Below, piece by piece: positions 17,688 through 26,098 of a stretch of 64,000 nt of DNA. Source of the stretch: Dethiobacter alkaliphilus AHT 1 (GTDB taxonomy: Bacteria > Bacillota > Dethiobacteria > Dethiobacterales > Dethiobacteraceae); the NCBI RefSeq assembly GCF_000174415.1, contig NZ_ACJM01000010.1, positions 62,001 to 126,000 of the forward strand, read 5' to 3'. Every line of letters begins with the position of its first letter. Position 1 is the first letter of the stretch. The position numbers and the translations under genes are program-made. The notes beneath the pieces are model-generated. The model was not told the origin of the DNA. It was given only the letters and a program-made list of their open reading frames with translations, and made no database searches.

Positions 17688-18785
17688 TTATTTGGCCACA
17701 TCGGCTCTGCGCATTGTGCCAACCAGGAAAAATACACCGGCAAAGGCCGTTAAGATCATCAACTCCTGTGTGATGGAGCCTAAGTCACCACCGTAGAGCA
17801 GTTTTTGCACACCCGACATCACCCAGGAGGTGGGCAGGAAATTGCCGATGCTAACCAGGATATCCGGCATATAATCTCTGGGCCAATAGGACCCACCCAA
17901 CATTACCAAAGGCGTGGTCAGCAATAAGATTGTAACGTAGGCATGAACCGGAGTCTTGGCGTAGTTTGAAATAATCATGCCCAGAGCCACTGTGACCACC
18001 GCAAAGAAGAGAAACAGAACTATCATATTCAATACCGAGTTACCGAAGTATAAATTAACACCGAAGTGCAGCAATCCTATAATGGCTATCACCTGCAGAG
18101 CGGCAATCATCATAAAGCTCAACAGGCTTTCGGCCATGTACCTCTTCATACTCACCGGGCCGCTGAAAATCCTAAAAATAGTTTTATTCTGCCGGTCTTC
18201 TGCGATGATGCCCGTGGTCATTACCGACATATACAGCATGAACTGGACCAGAAAACCCATGGCCGTGGTGCTTTTATTTCTGCTGATGTCACTGTTTACA
18301 GTAAAAGACATGAACAGCTGTCCTTCTGAAAACACTTTCATTCCCTGGTAAAACAGTGCTTCATTATAATTGGCCGTTTCTGCCACATCATTTGCACCAT
18401 CCAAATAGCTGTTGATAAAAGCTTCCACAGGCAGTGCCATGTTAGTTCCGCTGATGGAATAGCCTTCTACCTGGGGAGATTCGCCCCGTACTAACTCTTG
18501 AGTAAAGCCGTTGGGCAAAACCACCACATAATCAGCATCCCCTTCAATTAAAGCGGGGACAATCTCACCTTCGGCCACATCAACAATTCTGAAATTCTCC
18601 TCCAGGCTTTGTGCCAACTCCCGGGTAAAGGGAGTCTGATCGGCATCGATTACAGCCAGCTGCAGCGGCTTTTCGTAATCCAGCGATGTAAAGATCAGGA
18701 TAAACAGCAGGGGCACTACCAGGATAATTAACATCCGTACTTTACTGGTCAAAATCCGCTGCATATTTGTTTTAAAGAAAGTCAT
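17688..18785 (-). CDS. ABC-2 type transporter permease (second)
   Basis: A 365-residue export permease. One N-terminal membrane helix ('MLIILVVPLLFILIFTS') is followed by an extracytoplasmic domain of about 150 residues and five to six C-terminal helices, with 'LGGSYWPRDYMP' and 'FLPTSWVMSG' as the usual ABC-2/YhgE-like features. It overlaps the preceding permease gene by four bases (ATGA), indicating translational coupling. With the ATPase at 19905 it would form a heterodimeric exporter; cargo (drug, bacteriocin, lipid) is not evident. Confidence 0.9.
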   Translation of the reverse strand: MTFFKTNMQRILTSKVRMLIILVVPLLFILIFTSLDYEKPLQLAVIDADQTPFTRELAQSLEENFRIVDVAEGEIVPALIEGDADYVVVLPNGFTQELVRGESPQVEGYSISGTNMALPVEAFINSYLDGANDVAETANYNEALFYQGMKVFSEGQLFMSFTVNSDISRNKSTTAMGFLVQFMLYMSVMTTGIIAEDRQNKTIFRIFSGPVSMKRYMAESLLSFMMIAALQVIAIIGLLHFGVNLYFGNSVLNMIVLFLFFAVVTVALGMIISNYAKTPVHAYVTILLLTTPLVMLGGSYWPRDYMPDILVSIGNFLPTSWVMSGVQKLLYGGDLGSITQELMILTAFAGVFFLVGTMRRADVAK

Positions 18786-19897
18786 GCCAATCTTCTCCTT
18801 CCCACTGCCAATGTTAAAGCATAGACCGCCACCGTGCTCAAGAGCAATACGATTATGTTAGAACGTATCACCTGGGGAGAACCGGCAAAGACATTGTTAA
18901 AGATTGCTGTGGCCGCATAATGGTTGGGAGAAAGCTTTGCCAGCGTATCATTTACCGTACCGCCAAAGGCCCCGCCGGTTATGGCAAATACAATCATTAC
19001 CCCCCAAAGCGCCCCGATGGCGCCCACGGAGTTTTTAATCACAGCGCCCAAAAACATCCCCACACCGATGGAAAATACCACAAAAATCAGGATTACGCCC
19101 AGATTAATAAGCTGGTTTCCACCCCAGTTGGCCTGATAAACAAACTTGGAAAAAGCAATTACCACCAGAGCCTGAGCAAACAACACCCCTATATTGGCCA
19201 TGGTCCTGCCCGCCAGAATCTCATAATATTTAACCGGAGCGCTTTTAATTCTAATCAGTGTGTTTTTGTCTTTGTCTTCCCGCATGGCGGCAATGCCAAA
19301 TAGCGCACCAATTATCAGTACCTGTAAAAGTGTCTGCACCGAGTAATAGTCAAGTGCTGTGGGAATTTGCCCGTCTGTGGTAATGGCCTGTGCTCTAACA
19401 TGACTACTCCGCTCTCCCTGGGCGGGAACCCCTCCCAGAACAGTCACCGCCAAAGCACCGTTAACACGGTTGATATAGTTTTCCACCAGACTTTTGGCCA
19501 AAGGATTTTGTACATTGGCCAAAACCTGAATCTCTGCAGCTTCCCCGGATCTCAACGCAGCACCAAAACCGGCCGGGAGATATACAAAGGAATCTGCCTG
19601 GCCGCTGTCCAGGTAAGCCAGGCCCTCCTCGAAGTCGGCCACCCTCTGGACATGGGCCACCTCACCCATATCATCGCTTTGTAAAAACTGCGCAAATTGT
19701 TGTGCAGCTTCACCGTTATCGTCGATAAAATAGGCAACTTCTTCCCGGGGCAGATCCTGTGGCGAATGAAATCCGTCCAGAGCTGTTCCCAGGATAATGA
19801 TTAAGAGGATAGGCAGCACCACCACAAACAGCAGGGTTTTGGTGTCCTTTAGATTTTTAATTGCGGTATAGTAAGCAATACTGAATATTTTCATCAT
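18782..19897 (-). CDS. ABC-2 type transporter permease (first)
   Basis: A 371-residue permease with the same layout as its neighbour: N-terminal helix ('TLLFVVVLPILLIIILG'), an external domain of about 150 residues ('QVLANVQNPLAKSLVENYINRVN'), then five to six helices with 'RIKSAPVKYYEILAGRTMANIG' and 'ALWGVMIVFAITGGAFGGTV'. The two permeases are diverged paralogues. The start at 19897 is seven bases downstream of the ATPase stop. Part of a three-gene ATPase-permease-permease exporter operon. Confidence 0.9.
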   Translation of the reverse strand: MMKIFSIAYYTAIKNLKDTKTLLFVVVLPILLIIILGTALDGFHSPQDLPREEVAYFIDDNGEAAQQFAQFLQSDDMGEVAHVQRVADFEEGLAYLDSGQADSFVYLPAGFGAALRSGEAAEIQVLANVQNPLAKSLVENYINRVNGALAVTVLGGVPAQGERSSHVRAQAITTDGQIPTALDYYSVQTLLQVLIIGALFGIAAMREDKDKNTLIRIKSAPVKYYEILAGRTMANIGVLFAQALVVIAFSKFVYQANWGGNQLINLGVILIFVVFSIGVGMFLGAVIKNSVGAIGALWGVMIVFAITGGAFGGTVNDTLAKLSPNHYAATAIFNNVFAGSPQVIRSNIIVLLLSTVAVYALTLAVGRRRLA

Positions 19898-19904
19898 TGG
19901 CCTC

Positions 19905-20843
19905 CTAATTCCTAAGCGTACGGCCGGTCAGTGTTAAGAACACATCTTCCAGCGTGAGCTTTTCCATATTTATGGCCTCAATAACCGCACCGGTTTGTGT
20001 TATGCACTCAATTATTCTGCTGATGTTGTTGCTCTTTGCCCGGGAGAACACCGTTAATTGATTATGCTCAAGCAAACAGTTGGTGACGCCGGAAATTTTT
20101 TTGACGTTTTCCACCAGAGAATAGTTAACCGAGGAAAGCCGGATATTCACCTTTTCCTCCACGGCCACCATTTCCTCCAGCTCTTCCTTACTGCCCCGGG
20201 CAATGATGCGACCGTGATCCATTATGGCAATATCATTACACAACACTTCAACTTCTTCCATGTAATGCGAAGTGTAGATAACGGTGGACCCCATTTGATT
20301 GAGCTTTTTTACCGACTCCAAAATATGATTTCTGGACTGAGGATCGATACCTACGGTGGGTTCATCCATGATTATCAGTTTAGGATGATGAACCAGGCTG
20401 CAGGCAATATTTAGTCGCCTTTTCATTCCTCCGGAAAATTTGTTGGGAGAATCTTTACGCCTCTCCCACAAATCCACAAAATCCAGGGCCTCCTTTGCTC
20501 TTTCTTGCAACAGGTCCCCCTTGACCCCATAAAGCTTGCCGAAAAACTCTACATTCTGCAGGGCATTTAAATCCCCATAAAGAGCAATTTCCTGTGGTAC
20601 AATGCCGATGTTGGCTTTAATCTCCATTTCAGACCGGCGCAAATTTTTACCGAAGAGATTAATCTCGCCGCCATCTGTTTTTGTCATCCCGATGATGGCG
20701 TTAATTAATGTGGTTTTCCCTGCACCGTTTGGCCCCAGCAGTCCGAACACCTCTCCCTCCGTCACCGCCAGATCCACATTATCTACAGCCAATAAGCCAT
20801 TATAGCGCTTAACTAAATTGTTTATTTCCAGGATCAAAACCAT
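19905..20843 (-). CDS. ABC transporter ATP-binding protein (ABC-2 exporter)
   Basis: ATPase of the exporter, about 312 residues. It has Walker A (GPNGAGKTT), the signature 'SGGMKRRL', Walker B 'LIIMDEPTVGID' and the H-loop 'YTSHYMEEVE'. The last 90 residues form the extra C-terminal domain seen in drug/antibiotic-type ABC-2 ATPases. ATG at 20843 (MVLILEINN) is only two bases after GGGAGGCG; TTG at 20837 has better spacing and may be the real start. A start at 20864 is less likely. First gene of the operon, with a promoter presumably in the roughly 120-base AT-rich gap upstream. Confidence 0.92.
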   Translation of the reverse strand: MVLILEINNLVKRYNGLLAVDNVDLAVTEGEVFGLLGPNGAGKTTLINAIIGMTKTDGGEINLFGKNLRRSEMEIKANIGIVPQEIALYGDLNALQNVEFFGKLYGVKGDLLQERAKEALDFVDLWERRKDSPNKFSGGMKRRLNIACSLVHHPKLIIMDEPTVGIDPQSRNHILESVKKLNQMGSTVIYTSHYMEEVEVLCNDIAIMDHGRIIARGSKEELEEMVAVEEKVNIRLSSVNYSLVENVKKISGVTNCLLEHNQLTVFSRAKSNNISRIIECITQTGAVIEAINMEKLTLEDVFLTLTGRTLRN

Positions 20844-20977
20844 CGCCTCCCATTCTTTTTCCAACCTCTGCCTATATCATAAAACATCCTCCATAATGAC
20901 AACAGTGACCGGAAAAACGAAAATATATATGACATTTGTCATATAACGGCATTTTAATGTGCCGTACAAAAAAACAA

Positions 20978-21002
20978 ACCTCACTCTCATTGAGAGCAAG
21001 GT
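20978..21002 (-). terminator. Intrinsic terminator after the amidase gene
   Basis: ACCT..CTCTCATTGAGAG..AGGT hairpin with a small internal loop, followed on the minus strand by TTTG and seven T. Confidence 0.8.
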
Positions 21003-21018
21003 CATGCTTATTTTTCGG

Positions 21019-21717
21019 CTATTTGGGACAGATTGCATCCAAATTGATAATAAAGGCATCAAAGCCCGCTTCTTTTAACCTTTCTACCTGCCTTTCCGCT
21101 CTTTCCCGGGTAGAGAACGCTCCCGCCTGAACCCGGAATAATTCCTGGACAGGAGCAGCAGGTTTTCGGGGAATATCCAATGCTTCAACGGTTCCCTCTA
21201 CAATGGCCATCAGCAATTCCTCTGTAAAGTCCGGATTTTTTAGTAGCTCAGCATCCCTGGCATTGGTTAAAAAACCATTTTCCAATAGGATGGCCGGCAT
21301 ACTTGTTTCTCGTAGGACATAAAAGTTGGCTCTTTTCTTACCCCGGTTTGCCCTGCCGGCGTTAACCCACACTGCTGCCACATGACGGTGCAGTATATCA
21401 CGGTACCCGATGGTGGACTGGAAGGGTGATGTATAAATATAATCCTCATAACCGTTGGCACTGCTGCTTGCTGCTCCGTTGCAGTGAAGGCTGATGAAAT
21501 AATCAGCATTGTTTCTGTTAGCTATATTTACCCTCTCTGACAGACTAACTCTTCTATCGTCGGTTCTGGTTAAGATTATCTCGCATTCATACGCGGCAAA
21601 CTTATCCCGCAACCTCAGGGCAAAATCCAATACCACTTCTTTTTCCACCAGGCCGTTGCCTACACTGCCCGGTGAACTGCCGCCGTGGCCCGGATCCAGG
21701 ACAATAATCTTACTCAT
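21019..21717 (-). CDS. N-acetylmuramoyl-L-alanine amidase with C-terminal SPOR domain
   Basis: A 232-residue Amidase_3 family zinc enzyme that cleaves the bond between MurNAc and the stem peptide. Zinc ligands appear in order: His in 'VLDPGHGGSSPG', Glu in 'GLVEKEVVL', His in 'YFISLHCNGA', and the catalytic Glu in 'AILLENGFLTN'. The last 40 residues ('LFRVQAGAFSTRERAERQVERLKEAGFDAFII') are a SPOR peptidoglycan-binding domain. There is no signal peptide, so it may act inside a sporangium or be released by another route; CwlC/CwlD-like spore enzymes share this build. The start ATG overlaps the stop of a small upstream gene. Confidence 0.92.
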   Translation of the reverse strand: MSKIIVLDPGHGGSSPGSVGNGLVEKEVVLDFALRLRDKFAAYECEIILTRTDDRRVSLSERVNIANRNNADYFISLHCNGAASSSANGYEDYIYTSPFQSTIGYRDILHRHVAAVWVNAGRANRGKKRANFYVLRETSMPAILLENGFLTNARDAELLKNPDFTEELLMAIVEGTVEALDIPRKPAAPVQELFRVQAGAFSTRERAERQVERLKEAGFDAFIINLDAICPK

Positions 21718-21865
21718 CAACAATCACCTCTTTGTCTTTCGCACAATCAGAGCAAATATACTCACCAAGGCCACCGGAAATAATTGCTTTCTGCAGCTGT
21801 GCCGAATCCTTAAACTCCTCTTCCACACCGCACGAAATACACTCGCCAACATATTTATCAGACAC
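21710..21865 (-). CDS. Small CxxC..CxxC protein coupled to the amidase
   Basis: A 51-residue reading frame with a GTG start at 21863-21865, six bases after GGGGA. The protein contains two cysteine pairs, ECISCG at about residues 8-13 and YICSDCAKD at about 36-44, a pattern expected for a small zinc ribbon or knuckle. Between them is an amphipathic stretch ('EEEFKDSAQLQKAIISGG'). Its stop codon lies inside the amidase start (ATGAGTAA overlap), so the two are translationally coupled. It may regulate the amidase or be a structural zinc protein; nothing in the sequence tells which. Confidence 0.75.
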   Translation of the reverse strand: MSDKYVGECISCGVEEEFKDSAQLQKAIISGGLGEYICSDCAKDKEVIVDE

Positions 21866-22031
21866 ATTAATTCCCCTTTACTTATACTTTATTTATGTTA
21901 TGAGGAGACCCTCTGTTGTGTCACATCCAAGTTTAACTGAATATTAAAGACTGGCAAACTTGGCTCCTGTATAATTAAAGCGCCTAGATTTTTTAGTAAC
22001 GGAGAATAGTACAGCACCAAAGGAGTCATCT

Positions 22032-23186
22032 ATGCCAAAAAACACACAGATTCTGATTACCGTCGCCGCCATAATAATACTGATAGCGGGAGGGATCGGC
22101 CTGGCCTATTACAACGGGCAGATAAGCTCCCTGCGCGAAGAGCTTTCCATGGCCGTAGAACAAAAAGAAGAGCTGCGCCGGGAAACCACAGCTCTTGAGG
22201 AGGAACTAAATGATAAAGAAGCAGAACTTGAGGAAACCAGAGAAAAACTGGCCCGGGCAGAAGACGAGCATGATGACTTGTTTGCCCGCCTAAGCGAAAA
22301 GGAAACAGAGTTGGACGAACTGCATAGTCTGCTAAATGACAGGGAAGACGAGCTGGCTTCTGTGGAAAGCAGACTGGAAAGCAAAGCCAATGACCTGGAT
22401 AGCAAAGCTGCTGAAATTAACAGTCTACAGGACAAAATAGCTGAGCAGGAAACAGAAATCAATGAACTGCGAAGCCGTCTTGATGAAAAAGCTGCCGAAA
22501 TTGAAGAACTGCTAAGCCGCAATGACAACGGCCCTCCTCCCGGAGGCGCAGGCCCCACAGCCTATCTAACCTTTGATGACGGACCCAGCAACAACACCCT
22601 GGCAATATTGGATATCCTGGCTGAAGAAAACATTTTGGCCACTTTTTTTGTCATCGGCAATAACCAATCGGATAACCCGGATGCTTATAGGCTGATAGTT
22701 GAAGCCGGCCATGTCCTGGGTAACCATACTTACAGCCACGATTATGATTATATTTATGACTCGCCGGAGAACTTCATGGATGACCTTCTGAAGCTGGAAG
22801 AGTTCCTATACGCAGAAACCGGGGTGGAAACCAATATCATGCGATTCCCCGGCGGTTCTAGCAGCCAGATGGCACAGGATGTTTCCGGCTATAACATCAT
22901 AGTTGAGGATTTAATACCAGAAGTAATAGAACAGGGCTATGACTATTTTGACTGGAATGTGACTTCAGGAGACGCCGTCTCCCGGACACCTCCAGCCGAA
23001 GATATTGTGGACAATGTTTTAAGCGGAGCAGACAGCGTCTCCGGCGATATTGTGGTTCTCATGCATGACAGCCAACACAAAACAACCACCGTGGAAGCAC
23101 TCCCTCAAATTATTGAAGGCCTCCGCCAAAGGGGTTATCAATTTGAGGTGTTAAGCCCCGGAGCCATCGATGTAAGGCACCGATAA
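22032..23186 (+). CDS. Polysaccharide deacetylase with long coiled coil, paralogue 2
   Basis: Paralogue of the gene at 10158, 384 residues. An N-terminal membrane helix (about 5-25: ILITVAAIIILIAGGIGLAY) is followed by about 140 residues of continuous Glu/Leu-rich coiled coil (about 30-170), much longer than in paralogue 1, then a short Pro/Gly hinge and the CE4 domain. CE4 motifs are TFDDGPS, 'GNHTYSHDYD', 'RFPGGSSS', 'DWNVTSGDA' and 'VLMHDSQ'. The C-termini of both copies match closely ('ALPQII..LSPGAI.V.HR'). Probably an anchored peptidoglycan or glycan deacetylase whose coiled coil sets its distance from the membrane. AAAGGAG precedes the ATG. Confidence 0.93.
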   Translation: MPKNTQILITVAAIIILIAGGIGLAYYNGQISSLREELSMAVEQKEELRRETTALEEELNDKEAELEETREKLARAEDEHDDLFARLSEKETELDELHSLLNDREDELASVESRLESKANDLDSKAAEINSLQDKIAEQETEINELRSRLDEKAAEIEELLSRNDNGPPPGGAGPTAYLTFDDGPSNNTLAILDILAEENILATFFVIGNNQSDNPDAYRLIVEAGHVLGNHTYSHDYDYIYDSPENFMDDLLKLEEFLYAETGVETNIMRFPGGSSSQMAQDVSGYNIIVEDLIPEVIEQGYDYFDWNVTSGDAVSRTPPAEDIVDNVLSGADSVSGDIVVLMHDSQHKTTTVEALPQIIEGLRQRGYQFEVLSPGAIDVRHR

Positions 23187-23219
23187 AACCAAGATGCGAC
23201 GGCATCTTGGTTTTTTTGC
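23187..23219 (+). terminator. Intrinsic terminator
   Basis: AACCAAGATGC-GAC-GGCATCTTGGTT followed by a T7 tract, directly after the deacetylase stop. Confidence 0.93.
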
Positions 23220-23282
23220 CCGATATTCTGGATTTGCCTGAAGTAAATATATATACTATAAGAAAACTTGCAGGAGGACAAC

Positions 23283-24110
23283 ATGCCCCCAAAAATCGCA
23301 GTGGTTACCGGAGCCAATTCCGGTATCGGTTTTGAAACGGCAAAAGAGTTAGCCGCCCAGGACTATTATGTGGTAATGGTGTGCAGAAACCTGAACAAAG
23401 CTGCCCGTAGTGCCCAAATCATTACACAACAAACCGGTGCTGCCGTAGATATCATGCAGGCCGATTTGGCTTCCTTTGCTTCCATACATAATTTCGCCCA
23501 AAACTATCTAAACCGCTATGACCGGTTGGATATCCTCATAAACAATGCCGGCCTGTACTCCGACAGTCCACAGCAAACAGAAGACGGGTATGAGCTGACA
23601 ATGGGTGTTAATTTTCTGGGGACGTATCTGCTCACCCGCTTGCTGCTTCCCGCCTTATTAAAGACAGAGAAATCTCGCATTGTGAATATCGCGTCACGAG
23701 CCGGTTTTTATGGCAAAATCAATCTTGCCAAACCCTTCCATGGGCCTCATGGGTTCAGAGGCTATTCAGCCTCTAAGCTGGCCCAAATCTGGTTCACCAT
23801 TAGCCTGGCAGAGGAACTAAAAGATAAAGGTATCCTGGTAAACGCCGTAAGTCCCGGACGCGGGGCCACAAACATCTGGAGGGGCGAAAGCCTGATGATG
23901 AAAATTGTCCGCCCCTTTATGCTGCGCTCGGCGCAATCTGCTGCAGAATGTGCTAAAACCGGCCTGTATGTAGCCTTGGCGCCGGAGGATGAAATCACAA
24001 CCGGACTGACGTTTGAAAAAAGCAAACCACTGCCCTATAACCAACGCTGCCTGGATTATCAGCCCAGGCAGCAACTCATGCAGCTAGCACAGGACATAAT
24101 CCAAGGATAA
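23283..24110 (+). CDS. Short-chain dehydrogenase/reductase (retinol dehydrogenase-like)
   Basis: A 275-residue NAD(P)-dependent oxidoreductase of the SDR family. It shows the cofactor motif 'VVTGANSGIG', 'NNAGLYS', the catalytic Ser ('IVNIASRAG') and Tyr-x3-Lys ('GYSASKLA'). The Arg in 'MVCRNLNKA' after the second strand favours NADP. The overall pattern resembles retinol dehydrogenase/WW-oxidoreductase-like SDRs; substrate unknown. The ATG at 23283 follows CAGGAGGACAAC; the earlier frame start at 23268 lies before the ribosome site and is rejected. Single-gene unit. Confidence 0.9.
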   Translation: MPPKIAVVTGANSGIGFETAKELAAQDYYVVMVCRNLNKAARSAQIITQQTGAAVDIMQADLASFASIHNFAQNYLNRYDRLDILINNAGLYSDSPQQTEDGYELTMGVNFLGTYLLTRLLLPALLKTEKSRIVNIASRAGFYGKINLAKPFHGPHGFRGYSASKLAQIWFTISLAEELKDKGILVNAVSPGRGATNIWRGESLMMKIVRPFMLRSAQSAAECAKTGLYVALAPEDEITTGLTFEKSKPLPYNQRCLDYQPRQQLMQLAQDIIQG

Positions 24111-24138
24111 GACACGTCAACGTTGGCGTGTCTTATCC
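24105..24138. terminator. Intrinsic terminator-like hairpin
   Basis: GGATAAGACACG / CGTGTCTTATCC, a 12-bp perfect stem starting at the SDR stop; the T tail is weak. Confidence 0.7.
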
Positions 24139-24255
24139 TTACAATTTGTTTACTGCAGTGGCAGCTTGCAAAACCCATGGTCTAGTCAGCCGCTGCAGGA
24201 AATATACATTTATCGGAGAATAATAGCCTGAAAACATTACAAGGGAGGAAAAGAA

Positions 24256-25293
24256 ATGAACATTCCGCCAGTCACCAGGCCTTATTTCTCATCGGATCCG
24301 GCAAAAGAAAAAGCTGCCGTAATTTTATGCTGGGCAGTCACGTTGCTATCTACGCTTATTCTTATTCTCTTCTGGGAGGAAACCAGAAGCCTGCAATTCA
24401 TTGCTAATCTTCAACAATACCGGACTCCTTTCGTAGAGTTTTTATTCCGCTTCTTTACCTTTTTAGGCGATGACCAGTTTTTCATGGTGTTTTTCGGAGT
24501 ACTTATCTGGTGTGTCAGTAAGCCTTTGGGCTTCTGGACAGCCTTTGTTCTGCTAACCTCCGGCACATACAGCGGCCTGATCAAAGATATGACCATCCTG
24601 GAGCGTCCCGCCCTGGCAGGAATCATCCACCCGGATAACTCTGCCTTTCCCAGCGGCCATACTCTAACAGCCATAACAGTGTGGGGTTATTTAGCAGTTC
24701 GCCTGAAAAACAGAAATTTCTGGTTATGGTCTGCTTTGACTATTATCATGATTGCCGTATCTCGCCTGATACTGGGCTATCACTTCCTGGGTGATGTTTT
24801 AGGCGGTATAGCTCTTGGCATTCCATTCCTGCTGTTTTTTCTCTGGCTCAGCACTGCCTTTATTGAGCAAAAATGGATGGACAAAGTTTCTCTGCCTCTG
24901 TTACTGTCCCTGTCCCTGGCGGTCCCGCTATTAATCAGCTCTGTCCTGCCTGGCAGTGATCCCCCCAAACTCATGGGCTACCTGGCCGGAGCATCTTTTG
25001 GCTACATCCTGGAAAAGGAGAAAGTACGTTCAGCTGTAAACGCACCGTTTTTTAAACAAATAATTAAAAGCGTCATCGGACTTGCCGTCCTGTTCGGTAT
25101 CATAATGGGCTTAGGCCCGGTACTCCCTTCCGCTGTAGAGATTCTTGGTTTCATCCGCTATGGTCTGGGAGGACTGTGGGTAACACTTATCGCCCCGGCC
25201 CTGTTTGTAAAGCTGAAGCTATCCGGCACAACAAAAGAACCGGATCAGGAAATTGACCAGCCAACTATTCCGCTCCCAAGTGAATCAGTCTAA
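24256..25293 (+). CDS. PAP2-family membrane phosphatase
   Basis: A 345-residue integral membrane phosphatase with about eight to nine helices. The three phosphatase motifs are present: 'KDMTILERP' (K-x6-RP), 'FPSGHTL' (PSGH) and 'SRLILGYHFLGDVLGG' (SR-x5-H-x3-D). This family dephosphorylates lipid phosphates such as undecaprenyl pyrophosphate or phosphatidic acid on the outer membrane face. The C-terminal 150 residues are additional hydrophobic helices beyond the core PAP2 fold. AAGGGAGG lies upstream of the ATG. Cargo specificity unknown. Confidence 0.9.
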   Translation: MNIPPVTRPYFSSDPAKEKAAVILCWAVTLLSTLILILFWEETRSLQFIANLQQYRTPFVEFLFRFFTFLGDDQFFMVFFGVLIWCVSKPLGFWTAFVLLTSGTYSGLIKDMTILERPALAGIIHPDNSAFPSGHTLTAITVWGYLAVRLKNRNFWLWSALTIIMIAVSRLILGYHFLGDVLGGIALGIPFLLFFLWLSTAFIEQKWMDKVSLPLLLSLSLAVPLLISSVLPGSDPPKLMGYLAGASFGYILEKEKVRSAVNAPFFKQIIKSVIGLAVLFGIIMGLGPVLPSAVEILGFIRYGLGGLWVTLIAPALFVKLKLSGTTKEPDQEIDQPTIPLPSESV

Positions 25294-25297
25294 ACCA

Positions 25298-25330
25298 GAA
25301 AAACCACAGCGTTCTACCGCTGTGGTTTTC
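25298..25330. terminator. Bidirectional intrinsic terminator
   Basis: GAAAACCACAGCG / CGCTGTGGTTTTC stem between the convergent PAP2 and lipoprotein genes. Confidence 0.9.
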
Positions 25331-25336
25331 TTATAC

Positions 25337-25942
25337 CTACTCTATTTCAATTCTCACATCGTGGTCCGTTGCCCACTTATCAAAATCCACATCTTCTGCT
25401 TCATCATAACTGTTCCACTTTAGCCGTACCCAACTGATATCAAAAGGCGCACCGCGTTCCAGCACCCAAAATACAATGCCGTCTTTGATTACACCTTCAT
25501 ACAAATCACCGCCGATATTGTCGCTTTCAAACATGTCCGCTTCCAGCTGCTCCCCGGTACTGGTAATCAGGGTGGCCTGGTCGGGATAAGTGGTGAAGTG
25601 CCCCGCTCCGTCGTCCCTGGTATTTTCTATGCGAAACTTTACGTACACAACATCTGAGTTATCCTCCTCCTGCCAGGCACTTTCCACTCCACTGGCAATA
25701 CCAAGGCCCAGAATTTCGGTTTTCAGGCCATTCCACTCTTCCACTATATCCAAGTCATATTCCACCTGCTCAATGTCACCATCTGGAGAAGTTGTGTCTG
25801 CTGCAGGCTCTATCGGCTGCTGTTCGGTCTTTGGATCAGGCTGCTCTCTCATGCCCTCGCCTACGGCATCCTGTGCCCCGCCGCATCCGGAAACCAGCAC
25901 TAACAGAACTACCAACACAACCCCAATAAACCATTTTTTCAT
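25337..25942 (-). CDS. Lipoprotein with DUF4352-like immunoglobulin-type domain
   Basis: A 201-residue exported lipoprotein. The signal ends in a lipobox 'VLVSGCGG'. After an acidic linker (about 25-65) comes a beta-rich domain: 'GLKTEILGLGIA', 'VVYVKFRIENT', 'YPDQATLITSTGEQL', 'KDGIVFWVLERG', which has the layout of DUF4352/telomeric-repeat-binding-like extracellular domains. Starts upstream of 25942 lack a ribosome site; this ATG (MKKWFIGVV) follows GTGAGG by nine bases. Function unknown. A perfect 8-2-8 inverted repeat lies about 55 bases upstream. Confidence 0.75.
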   Translation of the reverse strand: MKKWFIGVVLVVLLVLVSGCGGAQDAVGEGMREQPDPKTEQQPIEPAADTTSPDGDIEQVEYDLDIVEEWNGLKTEILGLGIASGVESAWQEEDNSDVVYVKFRIENTRDDGAGHFTTYPDQATLITSTGEQLEADMFESDNIGGDLYEGVIKDGIVFWVLERGAPFDISWVRLKWNSYDEAEDVDFDKWATDHDVRIEIE

Positions 25943-25996
25943 ACCTTTGTTCCTCACTTTCATATTATTGAGACAAAGATATTGTACAAAACCCCC

Positions 25997-26014
25997 AGGA
26001 CACAAGTGTGTCCT
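25997..26014. promoter_or_regulatory. Perfect inverted repeat upstream of the lipoprotein gene
   Basis: AGGACACA-AG-TGTGTCCT, an 18-base palindrome about 55 bases before the start at 25942. Its size and position suit a dimeric regulator. No regulator is known to me for it. Confidence 0.45.
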
Positions 26015-26023
26015 ATTTAGAAA

Positions 26024-26048
26024 AAACCACGGTTTTTAACCGTGGTTT
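26024..26048 (-). terminator. Intrinsic terminator after the U32 gene
   Basis: AAACCACGGTT-TTT-AACCGTGGTTT, followed by T-rich sequence on the minus strand. Confidence 0.85.
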
Positions 26049-26098
26049 GCATAGAAATCGTTGTTGGTGGTCAAGGGGTTAAATTGACACAAGCAAGT

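Noticed and set aside
22109-22558. 149-residue Ser-rich frame antisense to the deacetylase
   Set aside because: Complement of the Glu/Leu-rich coiled-coil codons; low complexity artefact.
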